From Nitrospiraceae bacterium (GTDB taxonomy: Bacteria; Nitrospirota; Nitrospiria; Nitrospirales; UBA8639): DNA of 64,000 nt. Both the position numbers and the translations under genes were made by a program. This document shows, piece after piece, positions 45,449 through 52,097 of this stretch (positions are counted from its first letter, which is position 1; every line of letters starts with the position of its first letter). Under the pieces are notes generated by a model. The model ran no database searches. It was not told where the DNA came from and saw only the letters and a program-made list of their open reading frames with translations. The stretch is from positions 248,001 to 312,000 of the forward strand of contig JACKFF010000004.1 in NCBI GenBank assembly GCA_020632595.1. Reading direction: 5' to 3'.

Positions 45449-46039
45449 TTACCTATTCAGAAGATGCTGGAAAATCAGTTCAAAAAAATAACAATACAGA
45501 AAAATAGGAAGGGGCAATCCTAAAGCCGTTCCAACCAGATAATCGCGAAAGCGAATGTCCGCAAGGGCCAGAGCATAATTTAGAGCAGGCAAGGTCTGAA
45601 ACAGCAGGCGCAAGAATGCCACCGACAGGATTGGACGGTCATCCAGATGGGCGAAAATCGTGTCGGCCCACCGATGATTGAAGCTGCGAAGCGCCGTTCC
45701 ACCCACCGCACGAATCAGGAGAAAACTGATCGTCGAAGAACACATCGCGGCCATCAGGGTCGCAACCCCACCCCATTCTTTACCCAACGCAAAGACGGCC
45801 CCGACTAAAAAGATCCATCCAGGCACATACAAGAGATTGCCGAAGCTAAAGGCCAGACAAAACAGGACAAGACCCCAAACCGGATACGCAAAAAATAATG
45901 ACTGAATAACATCCGGCGACAGGTGGGATCGCAGACCGGTCAGTGCAACCGTCACATACAGCAGGAGAAAGAACGCAATGATGAAAAGAAGCTTTTTCTT
46001 AGGATCGGTGATAAGAGAAAACGTCATTTTCACACGCAT
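45449..46039 (-). CDS. TVP38/TMEM64-family (VTT domain) membrane protein
   Basis: A 196-residue protein with about six hydrophobic segments and the VTT core: FGNLLYVPGWIFLVGAVFALG, STISFLLIRAVGG and LRLLFQTLPALNYALALADI. The family (DedA/TMEM41B relatives) includes lipid scramblases; in bacteria its role is envelope-related but unclear. ATG 46039 and ATG 46027 are both plausible starts; neither has a good ribosome site. Confidence 0.82.
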   Translation of the reverse strand: MRVKMTFSLITDPKKKLLFIIAFFLLLYVTVALTGLRSHLSPDVIQSLFFAYPVWGLVLFCLAFSFGNLLYVPGWIFLVGAVFALGKEWGGVATLMAAMCSSTISFLLIRAVGGTALRSFNHRWADTIFAHLDDRPILSVAFLRLLFQTLPALNYALALADIRFRDYLVGTALGLPLPIFLYCYFFELIFQHLLNR

Positions 46040-46040
46040 C

Positions 46041-46313
46041 TTACGGATGCATGCTGAAAAACTCAAAAACCCCGGACACCCCCAAGCGGGTTAAATGAGA
46101 GGGGAAAAAGATCAATTCCAACAGCGGAGATTCATGAGAATCCGTTGACATGGCAACTCGAGAACCTTTGCGGTCGCCCTCAATAAACTCTGACTTCGTC
46201 AACCATGACAGAGTCAACCCCCAAATTTCCATCTCCTGATGCACCCAACACGAATCCAACGGCATTGATGTTCTTTCATACCGAACATGGGCAGACAGAA
46301 CTTTACACATCAT
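46041..46313 (-). CDS. Doubtful 90-aa frame directly after the MOSC gene
   Basis: The frame opens one base after the MOSC stop (TGAATG), so it could be translated by coupling. The product has no recognised motif or export signal, and its C-terminus overlaps the promoter region of the VTT gene. Composition is tolerable but unremarkable. I keep it at low confidence. Confidence 0.25.
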   Translation of the reverse strand: MMCKVLSAHVRYERTSMPLDSCWVHQEMEIWGLTLSWLTKSEFIEGDRKGSRVAMSTDSHESPLLELIFFPSHLTRLGVSGVFEFFSMHP

Positions 46314-47183
46314 TCATTTCTCCAATCGTACACCATCCCCGATTCGCATTGCGCCGCCCTGTATGACTGAAGCATAAACCCCAACATTGCCAAGATTGTG
46401 TTGGACCGCCGTGCGTAAAATCCCGGTATCCTTTGGAAGTTCCCCTTGGGCTAACGTCGTCATGACACACCGACCGCATGAGCCGGTAATCTTCAACCGC
46501 ACGTTCTCCCCAATGCCTAGCGTCTGACCAATCCAACCCTGTTCGATAAAGCCTTGCTCATCGGATCCAGTGTCCACAACAACGTTCGGACGAAACCGCG
46601 GCACCTCAAAACGCCCTTCCGGATATGACTCACGAAGCCGATTAAGCGTGCCCGTGGTCAGTAGGTGCACCATCGCGGCATCGAAAAACGTCCCGGTTGG
46701 AAGGGAGAAATCCGTAACGGTGTCCCGTTTCTCGCGACCATCCATGTCGGGCCAGTATTCCTCAGACTGCGCAATCCAGGTTTCAGGCATAGCTGATTGA
46801 ACGCCGGTCACCCTCCCACCCTCAATGAGCGCCAATGTAACCTCGCGGTTCAAAGCTTTGGAAAGAACCTGGGACAGGTCCTGTTGATCACTGGTCACCC
46901 GTGTACCGTCAGGCAGCGTGATGCGCAGGCGAGATCCAGACTCTTTATCTCCAGACGACTCCAGGTACGTGGCCTGAAAGGCAAACATATTGGGCCATTT
47001 TTTTGGATTTTTGGCCGTGGCCACTTTGCCATCGGCACGATCCAGGATAGCATAGGCACGATCCCCGACAAGTCCGTGACCAGTAACCTGAACAAGGGAC
47101 AAGGCCTCCCCTCTCATCGACTTGACTGGATAGCGCCACAAGGACTGAATGACTCCCCTTTCGGATTCTAAAACTCTTGTCAC
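46314..47183 (-). CDS. MOSC domain protein (YcbX/YiiM-like)
   Basis: A 289-residue protein with the beta-barrel N-terminal MOSC_N domain (IQSLWRYPVKSMRGEAL, GLVGDRAYAI) and the MOSC domain with the conserved cysteine in LKITGSCGRCVMTTLAQGEL. MOSC proteins bind the molybdenum cofactor and pass sulphur or reduce N-hydroxylated compounds (YcbX, mARC). The conserved cysteine that coordinates molybdenum is present. A redox partner is not encoded next to it. Confidence 0.88.
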   Translation of the reverse strand: MTRVLESERGVIQSLWRYPVKSMRGEALSLVQVTGHGLVGDRAYAILDRADGKVATAKNPKKWPNMFAFQATYLESSGDKESGSRLRITLPDGTRVTSDQQDLSQVLSKALNREVTLALIEGGRVTGVQSAMPETWIAQSEEYWPDMDGREKRDTVTDFSLPTGTFFDAAMVHLLTTGTLNRLRESYPEGRFEVPRFRPNVVVDTGSDEQGFIEQGWIGQTLGIGENVRLKITGSCGRCVMTTLAQGELPKDTGILRTAVQHNLGNVGVYASVIQGGAMRIGDGVRLEK

Positions 47184-47229
47184 TTCCCACTCTCCTTTTT
47201 TGAATAGTGATCTCCCGGGACGGTCACGC

Positions 47230-47249
47230 AGCCATTCTCAGGAATGGCT
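47230..47249. terminator. Stem-loop between the haemoglobin and MOSC genes
   Basis: AGCCATTC, loop TCAG, GAATGGCT: a perfect 8-bp stem with a tetraloop, 110 bases beyond the haemoglobin stop. No T-run follows on either strand, so it may be a processing or pausing hairpin rather than a true terminator. Confidence 0.35.
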
Positions 47250-47358
47250 GACTCTAAAGCAATCCCCCGCCGGTTTGCTCTCAGAATGAATCAGGGTGCT
47301 TGGGAGGATGAGGCCCATCCCCCCAAGACTAGCACAGAAATAATTATCCCAGGTAGGA

Positions 47359-47817
47359 TCATGGAATCTCGACAATGTCGGATTTCATGGAACCGAGCAG
47401 CCCGAGTAATTCATCCTGCTCCCTTTTTGGAACCTTGAATGTATCGAGTGCCCTGACCAGGTCCTCAACCATAGCCGTAAAGTCGGCATTGGTAATGCGC
47501 ATTCCCGCATGCGTCGTCTTCATGTCCCTGCCGGTATAGGTGCAGGGCCCACCAGTCGCTCCACAGACTTGATCCACCAGATGTCCCTTCAGTTTCGGAA
47601 TATCGGTAGTGGCAAAGCGACCATTAATACGGGGATCGTTAGCAACATTGCCCACAAATTCATCGATGACCGCCGTGATAGCCGGCTTTCCCCCTAACCG
47701 GTCGTACAATGATGTCGTCCTCTTTCCCGCCGGGGGTTCAACTGTTGAACAGGCCGCCCCACTCATGGACAACCCTATGGCAAGCCCGAGACACACATTC
47801 CTCACCCATCCACGCAT
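47359..47817 (-). CDS. Truncated haemoglobin (group 1-like), lipoprotein
   Basis: The 152-residue product has a signal peptide with lipobox (MSGAAC, Cys23) and a 2/2 globin: SLYDRLGGKPAITAVIDEF, ND-PRINGRF, and TTHAGMRITNADF with the proximal F8 histidine. The tyrosine normally at B10 (after the EF of the first helix pair) is replaced by valine. AAGGAGA eight bases before ATG 47817 fixes the start. Truncated globins bind O2 or NO; a periplasmic lipid-anchored form fits NO detoxification or sensing in a nitrogen-oxide environment, but this is inference. Confidence 0.85.
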   Translation of the reverse strand: MRGWVRNVCLGLAIGLSMSGAACSTVEPPAGKRTTSLYDRLGGKPAITAVIDEFVGNVANDPRINGRFATTDIPKLKGHLVDQVCGATGGPCTYTGRDMKTTHAGMRITNADFTAMVEDLVRALDTFKVPKREQDELLGLLGSMKSDIVEIP

Positions 47818-47904
47818 ACGATTTTCTCCTTTCATTGATAACCGGGAGTCGGCGTCCAGGCTATCCTGCAACCCGTCTCACTCCCGGGAATAAAGTCTTT
47901 CGTT

Positions 47905-48147
47905 TTAAATGCTGGCTTTCACATCGTCCATGGATGCACCAAAATTCACGTGAAATACCTGTCCCTCTAACACCAGGGCAGGAACAGACTTCACCCCTGC
48001 CGTTTCAGCCTCAACCACCCGATCGGGTGTCTGTGCAAAATGGACGATTTCCAGGTCATATTGCTGACGATCGATGGCTTGAGTCACCATGGTTTCCGCA
48101 GAAACACAGACCGGGCACCCTGCATGATAAAACACGGCTTTCTTCAT
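47905..48147 (-). CDS. Small thioredoxin-fold protein with CPVC
   Basis: An 80-residue cytoplasmic protein, MKKAVFYHAGCPVCVSAE, with the redox motif CPVC at 11-14 and a cis-proline-type segment (VKSVPALVLEG). Glutaredoxin- or thioredoxin-like; the partner is unknown. AAAGGAG lies seven bases upstream of ATG 48147. A strong minus-strand promoter (TTGACA at 48228-48223, 17-base gap, TAGATT at 48205-48200) drives it; its start region coincides with an operator for the divergent MarR regulator. It is therefore the likely main target of that regulator. Confidence 0.85.
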   Translation of the reverse strand: MKKAVFYHAGCPVCVSAETMVTQAIDRQQYDLEIVHFAQTPDRVVEAETAGVKSVPALVLEGQVFHVNFGASMDDVKASI

Positions 48148-48174
48148 ACACTGTCTCCTTTTGAAAGATTGAAA

Positions 48175-48195
48175 TTAGTATTGAGTCGAAACTAA
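48175..48195. promoter_or_regulatory. Operator 1 over the CPVC-gene transcription start
   Basis: A dyad with TTAGT and ACTAA ends around core TATTGAGTCGAAA. The core matches operator 2 (TATCGAGACGATA) at 10 of 13 positions. It covers the predicted start (about 48193) of the minus-strand CPVC gene. Confidence 0.6.
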
Positions 48196-48221
48196 ATGGA
48201 ATCTACCAGCGATATTCGCGT

Positions 48222-48250
48222 TTGTCAAATCTGTATCGAGACGATACAAT
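48222..48250 (+). promoter_or_regulatory. marR promoter with operator 2; overlaps divergent -35
   Basis: TTGTCA (48222-48227), 17-base spacer, TACAAT (48245-48250) is a near-consensus sigma-70 promoter. The predicted start falls on the A of ATG 48257, so the mRNA would be leaderless. A perfect palindrome TGTATCG-AGA-CGATACA (48232-48248) covers the spacer and -10. The minus-strand TTGACA (48228-48223) overlaps the same -35. Confidence 0.7.
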
Positions 48251-48256
48251 TAACCT

Positions 48257-48823
48257 ATGAGCGCCCAAGAAGCCAATGATGTTTTAGAGCGATTGTGCAA
48301 CCTGCAACGGATGGAGGCACGGGCGTTTGGCCTGCGTTACGGTTTACAACCCGTGCAGATGGAAGCGCTGACGTATTTGACGCAATGCAATCGCTATTCA
48401 AATACGCCGCAAGCCGTGGCGGAGTACCTGGGACTCACGAAGGGAACCGTCTCACAATCGCTCAAGGTTTTAGAGCAGAAGGGATTCCTGCGGAAGGAGG
48501 CGGATCATGAGGACAAACGGATCGTACGCCTTGCGCCGACCACCAAAGGGAGCAATCTCGTAAAAAAAGCCCTTCTCACGAGAAGCCTGGAACCGGCACT
48601 GGCGAGGACGGATTCAATAAAAATCGCTGAACTGACTTCTGCGTTGCGCTCAATCCTGCGAGGCATGCAGCAGATCAATGGACGAAAGGCCTTTGGTGCC
48701 TGCCACACCTGTCGTTTCAATGAAGATCATGAGAAGAACGGGTATGTCTGCGGTTTGACACGAGAACCGTTAAGTGTGCAAGACATTCAATTGATCTGCC
48801 GCGAGCACCAATATCCGCATTAG
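48257..48823 (+). CDS. MarR-family regulator with C-terminal four-cysteine cluster
   Basis: The 188-residue protein has a winged helix-turn-helix (EYLGLTKGTVSQSLKVLEQK, then wing HEDKRIVRLAPTTKG) and an extra C-terminal domain with Cys149, Cys152 (CHTC), Cys165 (YVCG) and Cys181 (LICREH). Spacing C-x2-C-x12-C-x15-C suits a zinc or iron-sulphur site, so it may sense redox, metals or NO. It lies divergent from the CPVC gene with two matching operators between them, a standard autoregulated repressor layout. No ribosome site precedes the ATG, consistent with a leaderless mRNA. Confidence 0.87.
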   Translation: MSAQEANDVLERLCNLQRMEARAFGLRYGLQPVQMEALTYLTQCNRYSNTPQAVAEYLGLTKGTVSQSLKVLEQKGFLRKEADHEDKRIVRLAPTTKGSNLVKKALLTRSLEPALARTDSIKIAELTSALRSILRGMQQINGRKAFGACHTCRFNEDHEKNGYVCGLTREPLSVQDIQLICREHQYPH

Positions 48824-48942
48824 CGCATCTTGCACCACATCATCCGGGACTTCCCCCACACAGACGGGCGGTCGAAATCATCTCCTCTCCCCTCTTCCGC
48901 GAAGGGCCTCACACACGTCCTGTGGCGTCCGCGAATTTCCGG

Positions 48943-49686
48943 CTATTCGGAAATCGTCTTGTACAGTTTGACTGGGGCCCGTTTTTTCCGCATGCGAATA
49001 TTGAGCATTTCCACCGTGACGGAAAACGCCATCGCAAAATAAATATAGCCCTTCGGGACATGCACATCGAACCCCTCCACCATCAGGGTCACACCCACGA
49101 GAATGAGAAATGAGAGGGCAAGAACTTTGATGGTCGGATGTTCATCGACAAAATCTCCAATCGCTTTTGCGGCCATCAGCATCACGAGCACGGCCAGGAT
49201 GATGGCGATCGCCATAAGAGAAACCTGATCAACCAGACCGACCGCCGTAATGACTGAATCCAGTGAAAACACAATATCCAAAACCGCAATCTGAACGAGA
49301 ACCATTCCCAAACTGGCAGCCACAATCGCGTGACCGCTCTCTTCTTCTATACCCTCCAGGCTGTTATGAATTTCATGCGTGGCTTTCGCCATGAGAAACA
49401 ATCCACCGCCGACCAGAATAATATCGCGCCCTGAAATCGCATGGGTGAACACCGTCACCAAGGGTTCGGTTAACCCCATGACCCACGAAATCGAAAACAG
49501 CAATCCCAGGCGTGCCACCATGGCGAGGCCAAGCCCTGCTCTTCTGGCCAACGCTCGCTGACTCTCGGGAAGGCGTCCGACAAGGATGGAGATGAAGATA
49601 ATGTTATCGATCCCCAGGACAATTTCTAATGCGGTTAACGTGCCTAATGCAATCCATGCTTCAGGACTTGTCAGCCATTCAAACAT
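48943..49686 (-). CDS. TerC-family integral membrane protein
   Basis: A 247-residue protein with seven predicted spans: LTALEIVLGIDNIIFISILV (conserved acidic residues in the first span), VLDIVFSLDSVITAVGLVDQ and VTLMVEGFDVHVPKGYIYFA. These are TerC hallmarks; the family includes manganese exporters (YceF/YkoY, Alx) and proteins tied to tellurite resistance. Manganese efflux or metal supply to exoenzymes is the best guess. It is convergent with the MarR gene, with 119 bases between the stops. Confidence 0.88.
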   Translation of the reverse strand: MFEWLTSPEAWIALGTLTALEIVLGIDNIIFISILVGRLPESQRALARRAGLGLAMVARLGLLFSISWVMGLTEPLVTVFTHAISGRDIILVGGGLFLMAKATHEIHNSLEGIEEESGHAIVAASLGMVLVQIAVLDIVFSLDSVITAVGLVDQVSLMAIAIILAVLVMLMAAKAIGDFVDEHPTIKVLALSFLILVGVTLMVEGFDVHVPKGYIYFAMAFSVTVEMLNIRMRKKRAPVKLYKTISE

Positions 49687-50059
49687 CAGATTCTCCTCTT
49701 CTTTCTTTGATCATCAAATGCGTTGAGCCATACCGGCAGCAACATTCCTCCGTAGCGATGTGCCACCGTTCAGGATGCGCCGGCATGAACATGTGCGCCT
49801 TGTTCTAGGGTGGATCTTGATCGTTTCTTGGTTCGTGAATAGGAAACAGTGCTGACCTGTCTTCCCGCGATGAGCTGTCCTCAGAATGCTATTCCCGAAA
49901 ACTGTCTATAGATGACATAAGAGACCGCCCTATTCAACATAAGTGACTTACAAAAAATCACAAAAAATCAAATACTTACAGATTAATGTAATCATGAGTG
50001 TGTCGGTCGCAACCACCTCATCTTGACACCTCCCATGCCACAATGTAACCATTGGTTAC
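49687..50059. other. Divergent intergenic region, terC / lexA-like gene
   Basis: About 370 bases without a gene. It contains a perfect tandem repeat of CAAAAAATCA (49951-49970), an AT-rich stretch with TTACA-N6-TGTAA (near 49976-49991) and the promoter/operator of the lexA-like gene. The tandem A-tracts could give bending. Confidence 0.45.
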
Positions 50060-50060
50060 A
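50023..50060 (+). promoter_or_regulatory. Promoter and self-operator of the LexA-like gene
   Basis: TTGACA (50023-50028) is followed after 17 bases by a poor -10 (TAACCA, 50046-50051). A perfect palindrome TGTAACCA-T-TGGTTACA spans 50044-50060 and ends on the A of the start codon. Predicted start coincides with the ATG, and no ribosome site exists, so the mRNA is probably leaderless. A repressor here would block both -10 and start; the encoded XRE-S24 protein is the obvious ligand. Confidence 0.65.
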
Positions 50061-50602
50061 TGACACCTGAAGCCTTCAAACAGATCCGGCAACGCCTCGG
50101 CTTAACCCAAACCCAACTAGCTGAACGCCTTCGCACCACTCGTATGACCATTACCCGCTACGAATGCGGAATGCGTCGGATTCCTGGAGTGGTCGAAGCC
50201 ATCCTCTCCCAACTGGATTCCCCGACACAGATTCCCATGGCCGGCATCGTCGCGGCCGGCAACCCGATTGAACCCATTCCCCAAACTGAGCTGGTAGAGG
50301 TTCCACCCTCCATGCTGCGAACGGGAGACAATTTCGCATTACGAGTGAAAGGTGAATCGATGCGGGATGAAGGCATCCTGCCGGGTGACCTGGTGATTGT
50401 ACACAAGCAACGAATGGCGCGAAATGGACAAACTGTGGTCGCGCTGGTGAATCAGGAGGCGACGATTAAGAAATATTACAACAAAGAAGAGCAAATAGAA
50501 CTGCATCCGGCGAATGCAACCATGGCTCCGATTCTGGTGACTCCGCAGGATGAATTTGTGATTGAAGGAGTGGTGATCGGGGTCATTCGGCATTGTGGCT
50601 AG
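50060..50602 (+). CDS. LexA-like XRE/S24 self-cleaving repressor
   Basis: The 180-residue protein joins an XRE helix-turn-helix (about 5-50, LGLTQTQLAERLRTTRMTIT) to a LexA/S24 peptidase domain. The cleavage site VAAG (Ala66-Gly67), nucleophile Ser100 (GESM) and general base Lys137 (ATIKKY) are all present, so RecA-stimulated autoproteolysis is likely. Ordinary LexA has a winged helix instead; this architecture is closer to CI-type and UmuD/LexA-like hybrids. It sits in front of imuB-dnaE2 genes and so is the likely SOS-type switch of the cassette. Confidence 0.88.
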   Translation: MTPEAFKQIRQRLGLTQTQLAERLRTTRMTITRYECGMRRIPGVVEAILSQLDSPTQIPMAGIVAAGNPIEPIPQTELVEVPPSMLRTGDNFALRVKGESMRDEGILPGDLVIVHKQRMARNGQTVVALVNQEATIKKYYNKEEQIELHPANATMAPILVTPQDEFVIEGVVIGVIRHCG

Positions 50603-50612
50603 ATGAAAAACG

Positions 50613-51815
50613 ATGGACCGTCAAATTGTCTGTTTATGTATTCCTCGATTCGAAGTGGCCCTGGCACGCCTCGACGCTCCCTCCTTACGCACCAGACCTG
50701 TCGCCGTGGCTTCCGCCCATGCGTCCCGTGCCATCATCCGTGAAGTTTCTCCCGAAGCTGAAGACGCCGGCGTCATACCCGGACTTCCGGCCGATCGGGC
50801 CAGACGACGCTGTCCCTCGCTTCGACTCGTGCCTCCCAACCCGACTCGTGTTGCCCAAGCCCATCATGCCCTCGTGTCGTGCATGATCCCGATCGCACCC
50901 ATTTGGGAGTCGTTTAGGCCTGGACATTTTTATTTAGATTTGACCGGCACCACTCGACTCTTTGGCGCAACCTGTGACACCACGATGCGTTTAGAGCGCG
51001 ATGTCACATCGCGACTTGGGTTACACCCCGTCGCCGGTATCGGGACCAATAAGCTTGTCGCGCAAATGGCCAGCTCCATCCTCACGCCACCCCAACTCTG
51101 TGATGTCCGGGCAGGCTCCGAACAGGACTTTTTATCGCCTTTACCGGTCTCAATACTTCCCGGGCTACAAGGTCCTGAAGGATCCGCACTCCACACACGC
51201 TTGACCGATTTGAATCTACAGACCATCGGCGACGTGAGCGACGTAAGCCTGGAAGCTCTGGAAACCGTCTGCGGTCGATGGGGCCATCGGCTCTACCAGT
51301 GGGCACGTGGGATTGATTTTTTGCCGGTCGTGGCTCCTGAGTCCTCGCTATCGCTGACCCATTCCTATCTCTTTGAGCCGGATACGATTGACTACGACCG
51401 GCTCCTTGGAGGCCTGTCATGCCTTCTGGATTCTCTCTGCCATGATTTACGTCGACGACAGCGCCTGTGTCATCGCCTCAGGCTGACGCTGCTCTTTAGT
51501 GATCAGCTCACAGTTCACCATTCATCCGTCTTATCCACACCCACAGATTGGGAGGTTGATATGTTTCCATCTGCTCAGACCTTATTCCGTCGGTGCTTCC
51601 AACGACGCGTCCGCGTGCGCTCACTGACCATTCGAAGCAATAGCTTTCGTCCTCCACCCGAACAACTCTCGCTCTTCCCATTACACGACCCGGAAGAACC
51701 TCAGGCACTCCCCCGTCCCCATCGATTGGCATTAGCCCTTGATCATTTGCATACCCGGTTCGGCATGAAAGTCATTCAATGGGGACGTTCACACCTGGCC
51801 TCTCGTTTAGATTGA
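50613..51815 (+). CDS. imuB: ImuB-like Y-family polymerase homologue, catalytically inactive
   Basis: A 400-residue Y-family protein 10 bases after the repressor. Where active DinB enzymes read SxDEAYLDxT, this reads RPGHFYLDLTG, and the first catalytic aspartate is replaced by the CLCIPRFEVALAR start typical of ImuB. Thus it cannot hold the two metal ions. A beta-clamp motif QLSLF is at 351-355. ImuB acts as an adaptor that brings DnaE2 to the clamp in translesion synthesis. ImuA is not seen next to it. The gene has no ribosome site, so coupling with the upstream stop is probable. Confidence 0.87.
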   Translation: MDRQIVCLCIPRFEVALARLDAPSLRTRPVAVASAHASRAIIREVSPEAEDAGVIPGLPADRARRRCPSLRLVPPNPTRVAQAHHALVSCMIPIAPIWESFRPGHFYLDLTGTTRLFGATCDTTMRLERDVTSRLGLHPVAGIGTNKLVAQMASSILTPPQLCDVRAGSEQDFLSPLPVSILPGLQGPEGSALHTRLTDLNLQTIGDVSDVSLEALETVCGRWGHRLYQWARGIDFLPVVAPESSLSLTHSYLFEPDTIDYDRLLGGLSCLLDSLCHDLRRRQRLCHRLRLTLLFSDQLTVHHSSVLSTPTDWEVDMFPSAQTLFRRCFQRRVRVRSLTIRSNSFRPPPEQLSLFPLHDPEEPQALPRPHRLALALDHLHTRFGMKVIQWGRSHLASRLD

Positions 51816-51973
51816 ATAGGTGAGTTTTGAAAAATTCTCAAGCGATGCTCACACCTCTGCATCATGATCACCATCACTTTCATGACGTCAATTAACATGC
51901 AAAATAATCAATGGATAATAGGTGTTTGGCATTTTACAATGACAAAAATTAATCAAAAACTTTAGCTATTAAG

Positions 51974-51982
51974 TTATCCACA
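51974..51982 (+). promoter_or_regulatory. DnaA-box-like nonamer in the imuB-dnaE2 gap
   Basis: TTATCCACA fits the DnaA consensus TTWTNCACA exactly. A near match (TTATCAACA) follows at about 52019. Only two sites in an AT-rich gap of 280 bases; chance is possible and an origin is not claimed. Confidence 0.3.
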
Positions 51983-52038
51983 GACAGAAAAAAATAAGGC
52001 ATCACTTTAATCAACAGGTTATCAACATCGGCATAAAG

Positions 52039-52053
52039 TAAAGTGATACTTTA
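52039..52053 (+). promoter_or_regulatory. Operator/extended -10 of dnaE2
   Basis: TAAAGT-GAT-ACTTTA is a perfect 15-bp palindrome. It contains TGATACTTT, an extended -10-like sequence. A half-site TAAAGTGAT (reverse) is at 52001-52009. This sequence differs from the operator of the lexA-like gene, so another repressor may be involved. Confidence 0.5.
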
Positions 52054-52097
52054 ACTTAAAATGGGCACGCAATTTATCATTATTGCCGCATTATTTC

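Noticed and set aside
51974..52030. Replication origin between imuB and dnaE2
   Set aside because: Only one exact and one near DnaA box in AT-rich DNA, and no dnaA, dnaN, parA or similar gene adjacent.
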